From positions 23,503 through 87,502 of the forward strand of contig DASWHR010000130.1 in the NCBI GenBank assembly GCA_036398095.1: a stretch of DNA of 64,000 bases, in the 5' to 3' direction. Source of the stretch: DASWHR01 sp036398095 (GTDB lineage Bacteria > Actinomycetota > AC-67). Under the pieces are notes generated by a model, which saw only the letters and a program-made list of their open reading frames with translations, searched no databases and was not told the origin of the DNA. A program made the translations under genes and the position numbers. This document shows, in pieces, positions 56,236-64,000 of the stretch (its first letter is position 1; the number at the start of each line of letters is the position of its first letter).

Positions 56236-58335
56236 TCAGTACTGGCTCACGCCGATCGAGTCGATCACGATCACCGGCGACACGACGTAGAGTTGCAGCG
56301 TCCCGGTCTGCAGCGACGCGAAGTTCGCCAGGTTCACGATGATCATCCTCGGATCGGTCGTGTACAGCGACATCTGCTTGATGCGCTGGCCGTTCCAGTA
56401 CACGTCGATGTAGCGGCACGCCCGGCACATCTGCACCCGCATGTTGATCTCGCGGGCGCGGATGTTCGACAGCGTCATGATCGCGCCGGACTGCCAGGCG
56501 ATCGAACCGGTGTTGTCGAAGAATCCGGAAACCGTGCGACGCTCGAACTTGTTCGCCGGCGTCCACCGGTCGTCCAGCGGGATCGCGCTGCACTTCTGGC
56601 CGACATTGACGGCGCGGTTGCCGGCCGCGTCGAAGACCTCGATCACGAAGCAATAGGTCCAGCCGGCGCCGCCGGTGAAGGTCGCGCCGGGTGAGGACTG
56701 CTCGCGCCACACCGACCATCCGCCGAACGCCTTCACCGTGGATGCGGATCGCATCAGGATGCGTTGCGTCGGGACGGCATTCGCGTCGACGGCGGTCCAC
56801 TCGACTCGGAACGAACGCGATCCTTGGATCGGGACGGTCGGTGCCGTCAACGTCACGACGGGAGCGACCGTATCGATCGTCCACGAATGCTCGGCCGGCG
56901 TCGGGTCGCTCTGGCCGCCGGCGCTCGCGGTCACCGCGAACGCGTGCAGGCCGTCGGCAAGACCTGGGAAGGACGCAGGCGACGAGCAGGTCTGCGGCGC
57001 GCCGCCGTCCACCGTGCACGAAAACGTCGAGCCGGAAACCGAGGAGTTGAACTCGAAGACGGCCGTCGTCTGGTTCGTCAGGGACGCCGGCGTGGCGGTC
57101 AGCGTCGTATCGGGAACCCCGGATCCGGCGGAACCGACCGTCCATGTGCGCGTCGCGGGCGTCGCATCGGACACGCCCGACGCGGTCGCGAAGACGCTGA
57201 ACGTGTGCGAGCCGCCGGGCAGCCCGGAGTAGTTCTTCGGCGATGTACAGGCCGATCCGGCGCCGCCGTCCAGCGAGCACGTAAACGTCGATCCGGCGAC
57301 CGTCGAGGTGAAGCTGAACGATGCCGAGGTTCCGTTGCCCGATCCCGACGGGCCGGCGGTGATCGCGGTATCCGGCGGCGGCAGCGTCGTCGCTTCGAGC
57401 CACGACGAGTTATAGGTGTTCCAGTGGGTGGTCAGGTACGAGCCGGCGGCGGGTGCGGCGCTGAAGTAGTCATCGCCGTTGCAGTCGAAGTGCACGAAGG
57501 TGCCGGGGCACGGCTCGGGCGAGATCATCGTGACACCCGGACCGTCGACGTAGCACATGATGTCGTTTTCGTCACGGCAATGCCAGTTCGGCGTCGAGTG
57601 CGGCGCCGACTGCATGATCGAACCCAGCGTGTGGCCGATCTCATGCAGGACGGTCGACCATCCGCAGAAGGTCGGCCCGCCACCCGGCGGCTTGTAGACG
57701 ACCGCATAGTCGGGGCCGGTGTTGTTCCAGTTCTGCGCGGACGAGAAGCGGTCGTCGGCAGAGAAGGTTCCTTCGCCGCACGCGTTCGGATGGTTCGGCC
57801 CGTCCCACCAGACCACATACTTGCGATCGGTACGGTCGTGGCCGGCGACCGCCAGGTCGTCCATGATCTGCGGCAGCGGATCGAGCGTGTAGACGGCGGA
57901 CGGGTAACCCGTCTGGACCGAGGCGATCCCGCAGAAGAAGCGGGGGCGCTTCGGGGAAGGCGACGACTCGGCGGCAACTCGATCCTGCGACGCGGCCGCA
58001 TCGGCAAGGAAGCCGTCCTGAAGCGAGGCGAGCCTCGAGGTCACATCGGACGGATACACGTACAGAAGCTGATAGCCGCGGCTGTGCGAGTCCGAGCACG
58101 CCGGCGCGGCACCCGCGGCCGACACCCCGTCGCCGGTCGAGGCTGCGCGCACGGGACGGGGCACGTTCGGGATCGCGCCGGCCGGATCGGTATGGACGTG
58201 ACGCACCACCGCGGGCCGTTCGGCGGCAACGGCGCCCGGCGCGGGAAGCAAGACAATCTGGGCGACCACCGCGGCGGCAACCACACTCGAGCGCATCCTG
58301 CGAAAAGACCGCGGTGAACGACCAATCGTCGGCAA
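56236..58335 (-). CDS. Exported zinc metalloprotease with Ig-like repeats
   Basis: About 699 residues. Zinc-binding site CGWSTVLHEIGHTLGSIMQS (HExxHxxG) and a Met-turn-like DIMCYVDGPG indicate a metzincin-type protease; the third His ligand is not obvious. Cys pairs around it suggest disulfides. Two duplicated Ig-like domains follow (PDTAITAGPSGSGNGTSASF / SFTSTVAGSTFTCSLDGGAG and the copy at SSVSGSTFSCTVDGGAPQTC), then a C-terminal domain ending VSPVIVIDSIGVSQY. TTG 58335 is chosen because GGAGG lies 7 nt upstream; ATG 58353 and ATG 58296 are alternatives. A signal segment (VVAAAVVAQIVLLPAPGAVA) supports export. Confidence 0.75.
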   Translation of the reverse strand: MPTIGRSPRSFRRMRSSVVAAAVVAQIVLLPAPGAVAAERPAVVRHVHTDPAGAIPNVPRPVRAASTGDGVSAAGAAPACSDSHSRGYQLLYVYPSDVTSRLASLQDGFLADAAASQDRVAAESSPSPKRPRFFCGIASVQTGYPSAVYTLDPLPQIMDDLAVAGHDRTDRKYVVWWDGPNHPNACGEGTFSADDRFSSAQNWNNTGPDYAVVYKPPGGGPTFCGWSTVLHEIGHTLGSIMQSAPHSTPNWHCRDENDIMCYVDGPGVTMISPEPCPGTFVHFDCNGDDYFSAAPAAGSYLTTHWNTYNSSWLEATTLPPPDTAITAGPSGSGNGTSASFSFTSTVAGSTFTCSLDGGAGSACTSPKNYSGLPGGSHTFSVFATASGVSDATPATRTWTVGSAGSGVPDTTLTATPASLTNQTTAVFEFNSSVSGSTFSCTVDGGAPQTCSSPASFPGLADGLHAFAVTASAGGQSDPTPAEHSWTIDTVAPVVTLTAPTVPIQGSRSFRVEWTAVDANAVPTQRILMRSASTVKAFGGWSVWREQSSPGATFTGGAGWTYCFVIEVFDAAGNRAVNVGQKCSAIPLDDRWTPANKFERRTVSGFFDNTGSIAWQSGAIMTLSNIRAREINMRVQMCRACRYIDVYWNGQRIKQMSLYTTDPRMIIVNLANFASLQTGTLQLYVVSPVIVIDSIGVSQY

Positions 58336-58520
58336 GTCTGATCCTCCTCGCATGAAACGTCGGCCGCCCGTCCCGGTGGCTTGAACGAAACGGACCGCCC
58401 ATTGTTCCCATTTCGATGCGAGGAATAGCGGCGAGAAACGGGCAGCGACCGGTTTCGTCCTCCTCGCTTGCATCCTCGCGGCATCGCGTGCCGGCAGCGT
58501 GTACCGTTCGCGTCGTGCGA

Positions 58521-59411
58521 ATGCTCGAAGCCGACCTCGACGGTCCGCTCGCCTACGCCGATTTCGGCGGCGATGGACCGCCGATCGTGCTCGTCCACGG
58601 ACTCGGCGGCAACCATGCGAACTGGATGGCCGCGGCGCCCGCGCTGACGTCGGTCGGCCGGGTTCTGGCGCCGGATCTTCCCGGCTTCGGGCGGACGGCG
58701 CCGCACGGCCGGAGCAGCTCGGTCGACGACAACCGCAGAATCCTTCATCGGTTCATCACCGAAATCGCCGGCGCGCCGGTCACGTTGATGGGAAACTCGA
58801 TGGGCGGCCTGCTGTCGCTGATGCAAGCCTCGCTCGCGCCGCAGACGGTGACCTCACTCGTCCTCGTCTCGCCGGCAGCGCCCAGACCGCCCGGCACCAT
58901 CGGCGATCCGCTCATCATCGCGACGTTCGCGGCCTACTCGGTCCCCTTCGCCGGCGAGCGGCTCGTCGCGCGCCGCACCCGCCGCCTCGGTCCGGAAGGA
59001 CTCGTCCGCGAAACGCTTCGGGTCTGCGCAGTCGATCCTTCGCGTGTGCCGCAACCGCTCGTGGACGAGCTGCTCGGCATCGCCCGGTGGCGCTCGACCC
59101 AGCCGTGGGCACCGGCCGCCTATTTGCAGGCCGCGCGTTCCCTGGTTTCGATCGTGTCGCGCCGCGCGCGATTCCGGCAGATGGTGGATGCGATCGGCGC
59201 GCCCGGGCTGATCGTGCACGGCCGCCACGACCGGCTCGTCCCGGTGGCCGCGTCGCGGGACTTGGTCCGGATCAAGCCCGGCTGGACGCTTGAGGTGTTC
59301 GACGAGTCGGGTCACATCGCGATGATGGAGCACGGTGATCTGTTCGCGCGGACGGCGCTCGGCTGGCTCGAAGCGCTTCCCGACCACGCCTCGGAAGCCC
59401 CCGGCGCCTAA
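58521..59411 (+). CDS. Alpha/beta hydrolase
   Basis: A 296-residue cytosolic hydrolase: PIVLVHGLGGNHANWMAAAP, then PDLPGFGRTAPHGR, nucleophile elbow VTLMGNSMGGLLSLMQAS (Ser), Asp in LIVHGRHDRLVPV, His in VFDESGHIAMMEHGD. The fold and the GNSMGG elbow fit lipases/esterases or C-C bond hydrolases. Substrate unknown. ATG 58521 is chosen; GTG 58515 two codons upstream is possible. Divergent from the metalloprotease. Confidence 0.83.
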   Translation: MLEADLDGPLAYADFGGDGPPIVLVHGLGGNHANWMAAAPALTSVGRVLAPDLPGFGRTAPHGRSSSVDDNRRILHRFITEIAGAPVTLMGNSMGGLLSLMQASLAPQTVTSLVLVSPAAPRPPGTIGDPLIIATFAAYSVPFAGERLVARRTRRLGPEGLVRETLRVCAVDPSRVPQPLVDELLGIARWRSTQPWAPAAYLQAARSLVSIVSRRARFRQMVDAIGAPGLIVHGRHDRLVPVAASRDLVRIKPGWTLEVFDESGHIAMMEHGDLFARTALGWLEALPDHASEAPGA

Positions 59412-59507
59412 CTCCCGAGACGGGGATTCGGGAAACTGGCAGGAATCGGCACGAAATGGCAGAATTGTTTCGGCATGGCCGCGCCGCGGCCGCCAAGGGG
59501 GGCTCCC

Positions 59508-60851
59508 GTGACCGGCCGAACGCTGCGACTCCTGCTTCCTCTGACGCTGCTTGCCGGGCTGCTCGTGCCCGGCGCCGCGGATGCCGGCGGGTGGGCGGCC
59601 GACACCGACGACCCCTGCGCCCTGTCCGAAGACGGTCCCGCGTACCTGTGCTCGGGCGTTTCGAACTATCGGCACGCGACCGCCTACGTCGTCGGCCGCG
59701 GCTATGCCGTCGGGATCTACGCCTTCGAAGGATTCGGCCCATCGCTGCCGAGCGGGACCACCCGAACGACCGGCGGCTGCGTGTTGATCGAAACCCGCCG
59801 CGCCTATTCCGAGACGTGCGGTCTGGCCCTCGACGTGATCGTCGACCCGCTGCTCGAGACGGCGACGATCACGGGAACGGTTCGCGACCGGCGGTTCGGC
59901 GTCATCGTCGTCGACGTCACGATCGACGCCGACGGGGACGTCTCCGCCTATCCGGGCTGGGGCGCGCTCGTCGCGGGCGGCTGCATGGACGGCACCCTCG
60001 GGACGGGAGGCGGGACGCTTCAGCGCGGCGGCGAAGGTTCCGGTTCGGTGCGCATCGGCCGGACCAGGTTGAACGCGGCCGGCTCGCCGGGCATGCTCGG
60101 CGAGGGTGCCGGCGCCGGCGGCTTCGCCAAGCTCGAGATGCCGTGCGCCGAGGAGCGAGCGAGCGGCGGCCCGATGTGGTTCGTCATCAAGTGCGCCGGA
60201 CTCTTCGCCGGCCCGGCCGCGGTCGAATCGTGCAATACCTCGAGCCAGGTTCGCCAGGTTTCGGTCTCGGCAAAGAACGCGAAGGCGCGCCTGCGCGTCG
60301 TCGCGACGGAAGTGACCGACTCGATGCCGTCCGAGCCCGACCCGACGTGGATCGAACCCGAGTATCTCGTTCCCGGCAGCTACACCTTCGCCTGCCTGAT
60401 CCTGTCGGGGCGAGGATTCGGGCTGGGACTGTGCGGCGGCGAACTGGAGGCCGAGATCGACCCGCTCCTTCGCACGGCCCACATCAAAGGCGAATTCCGG
60501 TCTCCCTACGACCGGTTTGGTCCCGAGTTCCCACGGGCGATCGGAATGCCGACCGAGTTCGACTTCGGACGCGTCTACGTGGATCTCACCATCGCGGCCG
60601 ACGAGAACGGACCGCGTCCCATCGGTCGCAACGAGACGTGGGCGATCGCGGGATGCTTCGGTACGTTCGCCATTCAAGAAGCCGCGGTGATGCAAGCCGA
60701 CGGCAACGCGACCGGCTACGTCGTGTTCAAGAAGCGTCACGGGTCTTTCCGCGGCGGCGCAGCCAAGGCGCTGCCGGCCACGCTGGACTGGTCGGCCCTG
60801 TCCTACTCCGAATCGGGGGCATGGCCCAGCACCTGCCCCGACGACTACTAG
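59508..60851 (+). CDS. Secreted Cys-rich protein with repeated domain
   Basis: A 447-residue exported protein (signal TLRLLLPLTLLAGLLVPGAA). Two similar halves are seen: one with CGLALDVIVDPLLETATITG and VIVVDVTIDADGDVSAYPGW, the other with LCGGELEAEIDPLLRTAHIK and VYVDLTIAADENGPRPIG. This suggests an internal duplication of a beta-rich domain. Many cysteines suggest disulfides. No family is recognised. GTG 59508 follows GGGGGG at 5-6 nt; the in-frame ATG 59475 lacks an RBS. Confidence 0.7.
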   Translation: MTGRTLRLLLPLTLLAGLLVPGAADAGGWAADTDDPCALSEDGPAYLCSGVSNYRHATAYVVGRGYAVGIYAFEGFGPSLPSGTTRTTGGCVLIETRRAYSETCGLALDVIVDPLLETATITGTVRDRRFGVIVVDVTIDADGDVSAYPGWGALVAGGCMDGTLGTGGGTLQRGGEGSGSVRIGRTRLNAAGSPGMLGEGAGAGGFAKLEMPCAEERASGGPMWFVIKCAGLFAGPAAVESCNTSSQVRQVSVSAKNAKARLRVVATEVTDSMPSEPDPTWIEPEYLVPGSYTFACLILSGRGFGLGLCGGELEAEIDPLLRTAHIKGEFRSPYDRFGPEFPRAIGMPTEFDFGRVYVDLTIAADENGPRPIGRNETWAIAGCFGTFAIQEAAVMQADGNATGYVVFKKRHGSFRGGAAKALPATLDWSALSYSESGAWPSTCPDDY

Positions 60852-61324
<473 letters not shown>

Positions 61325-61369
61325 CGCTAATTCACCCTCTTGAGGAGACCTGCCTCCGGGTCCGCACAC

Positions 61370-61645
61370 TCACTCATCGAAGACCTTCAGCTGAGCTTTT
61401 GGATCCCAGCCATCTGCAGGCGGTTCGATATCAGCGTTGTGCCATGGCATCCCGCGAGCGATCCATCGGCTCCGAAGCTCGCGGTGCCGCGCCTGCCTGT
61501 GGTCCGCCTGCCCGCCAGCGGCGTCGTCGTAACCGAAGTGCGTTCCACACGACGGACAGATTTCATCTGAAGCAGACTCGTTGTTCCACGGCGGTTCGCT
61601 CAGCCTGTCGTACCCGCACACGGGGCAGAGGTAAAGGTCGCTCAT
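61370..61645 (-). CDS. CPCC-type zinc-ribbon protein
   Basis: A 91-residue protein with two C-x-x-C knuckles: LYLCPVCGYDRLSEPPWNNE and EICPSCGTHFGYDDAAGGQA, then LRSRWIARGMPWHNADIEPP. This is the cysteine-rich CPCC family, often found in toxin-immunity loci. Zinc binding is predicted. Its start overlaps the end of the upstream small gene (ATGA). Confidence 0.75.
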   Translation of the reverse strand: MSDLYLCPVCGYDRLSEPPWNNESASDEICPSCGTHFGYDDAAGGQADHRQARHRELRSRWIARGMPWHNADIEPPADGWDPKAQLKVFDE

Positions 61646-61854
61646 GGCGCATACCCTGGCTGGGAGAGCCAGTAATCCCAGTTGCTCGCGAACCCGTGGA
61701 CTGAGGGATCCGGCTTGAAGATGGTGCGAGTCGTACCCGAAGGGTTGAAGGCGCCGAAGGTCGTAGTCAGTGCCCTCGCGACAGGCGACCTGACGCCCGC
61801 GCATGCGATGACTGCGGCGCTGACGACAGGGAGCCATCGCCATCGCGCCGTCAT
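61642..61854 (-). CDS. Small exported hypothetical protein
   Basis: A 70-residue protein with a signal-like N terminus (ARWRWLPVVSAAVIACAGVR) that could include a lipobox-like Cys. The remainder is TFGAFNPSGTTRTIFKPDPS, then a short aromatic tail. It overlaps both barstar upstream and the CPCC gene downstream by ATGA-type junctions, supporting a real coupled gene. Function unknown. Confidence 0.52.
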   Translation of the reverse strand: MTARWRWLPVVSAAVIACAGVRSPVARALTTTFGAFNPSGTTRTIFKPDPSVHGFASNWDYWLSQPGYAP

Positions 61855-62297
61855 GACTCGTCGTTCTCGAACGTAAGCTCGCCTACGAAGAAGACCTCGA
61901 ACTGGAAGTCGTCCGAGTTCGCCCGCTCAACATCGGTCACTACGTCGGAGAGCAGGTGGACACTTCGCACGAAGGCGTGTATGTCCGCTCCCAGCAGGGC
62001 GTCCACCCCCATGACGATCAGCGCGGTGGGACCAACCCCCTCACGGAGAAGATCGCCAATGCAGTCGTCGAAGGCAGCCCAGTTCGCGCCGTAGTAGTCC
62101 GGGAACGGCAGAGCATCACCCAGCGCGACAAGGAGACTTCGCTCGTCGGTGCAATGGTCCGCATCGGCCTCGAAGACCTTGAACCCCGCGGCTCGCAGTT
62201 CAGACCGAAGGCGAGAGAGGTCCGCTGGCGCGACGAAGTATGGCGGCGAGTTCAGCCACGGCACTACGTCGGGGACGGCGATCCAATCCCTCGGCAT
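61851..62297 (-). CDS. Barstar-family immunity protein
   Basis: A 148-residue protein. AAGFKVFEADADHCTDERSL, then ALPFPDYYGANWAAFDDCIG, then DLLREGVGPTALIVMG matches barstar (barnase inhibitor). The Y-G-x-N...D-C helix that plugs the RNase active site is present; the Asp39 equivalent is kept and the Asp35 equivalent is Ala. It directly follows and overlaps the toxin gene end by one base, so it protects against the ribonuclease encoded upstream. Confidence 0.88.
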   Translation of the reverse strand: MPRDWIAVPDVVPWLNSPPYFVAPADLSRLRSELRAAGFKVFEADADHCTDERSLLVALGDALPFPDYYGANWAAFDDCIGDLLREGVGPTALIVMGVDALLGADIHAFVRSVHLLSDVVTDVERANSDDFQFEVFFVGELTFENDES

Positions 62298-64000
62298 CAG
62301 CGGATCCGAACGAAGTCGTCGTAGTGGGTCGGCGTGTAGTACACCTCGCCGCCGCGGCCGAAGACGAGGCGCTCAGCGCCGCGTTTGATGCCGCCGCCGG
62401 ACAGCCAGACGTCGCTTTCGGTGTAGTAGCCGAGCGACTGTTTGGGAAGCCCCTGACCTCCGTAGGTGCCGTTTGGATAGTTCTTCAAGCCGCCCTGAGC
62501 GACGCCCGTAGGTGGCCTGCCGAACTCATCAAAGTGGCGGACGACGTCGTCGACCTGCGACCTCAGGCTGGCGTCACGGAATGGAAGATTGAGCGAGCGT
62601 GCTGTGTTTGGGGCTCCAATTCCGGGGCGTTGGGCTGCGATCTTGGCGCCGCCTGCGGCGATGAGTGCGGCGTCGATGGTGGCGATGCCGCAGTTGGTGA
62701 TGACGCCGGTGGTGTCTCCTCGTCCGGAGGCGTCTCCGCACGCTTGGACTGCCAGGCGGAATTGTTCGATTGGGTTGAGTTCGTTGATGGCGGTGATCGT
62801 CTTGTCGAATTGTCCTTGGCGGATGGCGTCGGTGGCGTCGAAGAGTTGGCTGATGACGGGGATGCGATGGATCGCGTTGCCTGCGGCGCGATCTGCGTCT
62901 CGTAAGGTTTCTCGGGTGAAGAGTTGCCTGAGCGTGGAGGTGCCGCCGCTTCCCGGATTGCGATGGTCACGTAGGAACGCGGATCCTTGCCGGGTAGCGT
63001 GGAATGTTTTCTTCTTGTGGAGGGTCCAGGAGTCGTAGTTGGACGGAATTCCTTGGCTTGCGAGGTAGCGTTGGCGGGCGGCGATTCTTGATGTGGAAGC
63101 GGCCGCTTGCCGGTCGGTACGGTCGTTCCAATCGTTCGACACTGCCCGGTGGCCGTCGGGATCGAAATACGTGAGGGGGTTGTTGTTTGCGTACGTGTAG
63201 CGGTTGAGGCTGACGGGTGTGCGGAGTTCGCCGTTGTAGGTGTCGCGGCTGCGGAACGTAGCGTCTGAGGGTGCGTACCAGCGGGCGCCCATCCAGACCT
63301 CACCGTCGGCTGTGTAGTCGCTCTGGTAGCCGGCGGCGGGGAGTGTTCCCGTCGCTGCGAGTGTGACGCCGTATGGATCGTACACGGCGGTCGCGTTGAG
63401 GTCGCCTGCGGGCGTGATGAGTGCGGTGAGGTCGGTGTGTCGATCGAGTAACGCGAGTGTGGAGACGCCTGCTTGAGTGACGGAGAGCATGCGTCCTGCG
63501 GGCGTCTGGGTGTAGGTGGCGGTGTCGTCGCGGATCGGATCATTGCTGGTGGCGTTGTAGAGGAATGTGCTGCTGGCATTGCGGGTCGCAATCCGGTCGA
63601 GGCTGTCGTAGGTGAAAGTCGTGGCGCCGCGATTCGTGAGTCGTGCGAGGCCGTCGAACGTGTAGGTGGCCGATCCGATGCTGTCGATGGTTCCGCGTGG
63701 CGTCCACACGTGCGTGCCGTCGGGGCTTGCGGTGAGTTGATTTCGCTGGTTGTACGTGAAGGTGGCGTCGCCGGCTTGGGTGCGGTTGCCAGCCTTGTCG
63801 TAGGAGTAGTTGATGATGCTGGTATCGGGCTTCGTCCAGAATGCGAGTCGTCCAGCACGGTCATAACCGTACGTGTTCATGCCTGCGCTGGCGTTGCCGG
63901 GCAAGTCGATGGTCTTGCTGGTGATGTTGCTGTCGGCATCGTAGCCGTAGGTGGTCTGCGCGGTCTGCGCGTTGGACGCGTTGCGGAGCGTATCGTCGGT
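62297..64000 (-). CDS. RHS-repeat toxin with barnase-type ribonuclease C terminus (5' end outside window)
   Basis: The frame is open to the window's right edge, so only the C-terminal part is seen, about 567 residues. YD repeats (AGRLAFWTKPDTSIINYSYD, NRTQAGDATFTYNQRNQLTA) lead to the RHS core-associated segment (GVTLAATGTLPAAGYQSDYT, WYAPSDATFRSRDTYNGELR, NRYTYANNNPLTYFDPDG). The last 90 residues match barnase: GLPKQSLGYYTESDVWLSGG, AERLVFGRGGEVYYT, THYDDFVRIR, with the Glu73, Arg87 and His102 equivalents aligned. This is a polymorphic RNase toxin. It lies at lower GC than the core genes. Delivery system not visible. Confidence 0.88.
   Translation of the reverse strand, partial: TDDTLRNASNAQTAQTTYGYDADSNITSKTIDLPGNASAGMNTYGYDRAGRLAFWTKPDTSIINYSYDKAGNRTQAGDATFTYNQRNQLTASPDGTHVWTPRGTIDSIGSATYTFDGLARLTNRGATTFTYDSLDRIATRNASSTFLYNATSNDPIRDDTATYTQTPAGRMLSVTQAGVSTLALLDRHTDLTALITPAGDLNATAVYDPYGVTLAATGTLPAAGYQSDYTADGEVWMGARWYAPSDATFRSRDTYNGELRTPVSLNRYTYANNNPLTYFDPDGHRAVSNDWNDRTDRQAAASTSRIAARQRYLASQGIPSNYDSWTLHKKKTFHATRQGSAFLRDHRNPGSGGTSTLRQLFTRETLRDADRAAGNAIHRIPVISQLFDATDAIRQGQFDKTITAINELNPIEQFRLAVQACGDASGRGDTTGVITNCGIATIDAALIAAGGAKIAAQRPGIGAPNTARSLNLPFRDASLRSQVDDVVRHFDEFGRPPTGVAQGGLKNYPNGTYGGQGLPKQSLGYYTESDVWLSGGGIKRGAERLVFGRGGEVYYTPTHYDDFVRIR

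Noticed and set aside
56764..58317. 517-residue plus-strand frame opposite the metalloprotease
   Set aside because: Antisense of a gene with a clear HExxHxxG motif; composition is R/G/V-rich.

Overview
The window is GC-rich and densely coded on both strands. Its content points to a high-GC Gram-positive relative, probably an uncultured Actinomycetota. Signs of this are a SARP/BTAD-type regulator, a predicted F420-dependent LLM oxidoreductase, a DesA-type acyl-ACP desaturase, a DUF6351 exported hydrolase, many GTG starts with strong Shine-Dalgarno sites, and numerous Sec- or Tat-exported beta-rich proteins. The phylum is inferred from gene content only. No rRNA, tRNA or CRISPR array was seen.

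Layout. 1-3.0 kb: a truncated regulator, PAS and cupin genes, a CHRD protein, and an HTH/nucleotidyltransferase pair behind a perfect palindrome. 2.9-6 kb: a katG-NTF2-DUF1801 operon. 6-23.2 kb: a large beta-helix protein, a rhodanese-CBS gene, a small cysteine-rich protein, a DUF6351 hydrolase, an SdrD-repeat lipoprotein, two methyltransferases, a giant AAA/TPR regulator, a metallo-beta-lactamase-fold protein, DoxX and an SGNH hydrolase. 23.3-27.1 kb: a thiol-redox operon (CcdA, TlpA, a thioredoxin remnant, membrane proteins, a sialidase-like propeller lipoprotein) and a metallothionein-like gene. 27.2-32.3 kb: exported PHP and beta-propeller proteins. 32.4-34.9 kb: TetR, acyl-ACP desaturase and a hydrolase around a tandem operator. 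35-41 kb: gltB-gltD. 41-50 kb: LLM oxidoreductase, membrane-anchored multicopper oxidase, rhodanese and persulfide dioxygenase-rhodanese, scramblase-like protein, haloalkane dehalogenase and an S15/CocE hydrolase. 50-56 kb: a lower-GC block of three exported proteins plus a small membrane protein. 56-60.9 kb: a metalloprotease, a hydrolase and a secreted protein. 60.9-64 kb: an IS3 remnant, small immunity-like genes, barstar, and the C-terminal part of an RHS toxin with a barnase-type ribonuclease tip.

The most striking signal is a pair of genes (rhodanese-CBS at 8894-9598, and an ArsM-like methyltransferase at 22402-23175 on the minus strand). Each is interrupted by one in-frame TGA exactly where homologues carry a conserved cysteine. 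In both, the reading frame then continues with family-typical sequence to a normal stop. In both, a small hairpin with a GU-containing loop lies 16-20 nt after the TGA. This fits two selenoproteins better than two independent nonsense mutations. The methyltransferase also has a 30-bp palindromic operator over its promoter.

Other themes are metal and oxidant stress (KatG, metallothionein-like protein, multicopper oxidase, ArsM-like enzyme), sulfur and persulfide chemistry (three rhodanese-containing genes, TlpA/CcdA), and cell-surface proteins and toxin-immunity genes.
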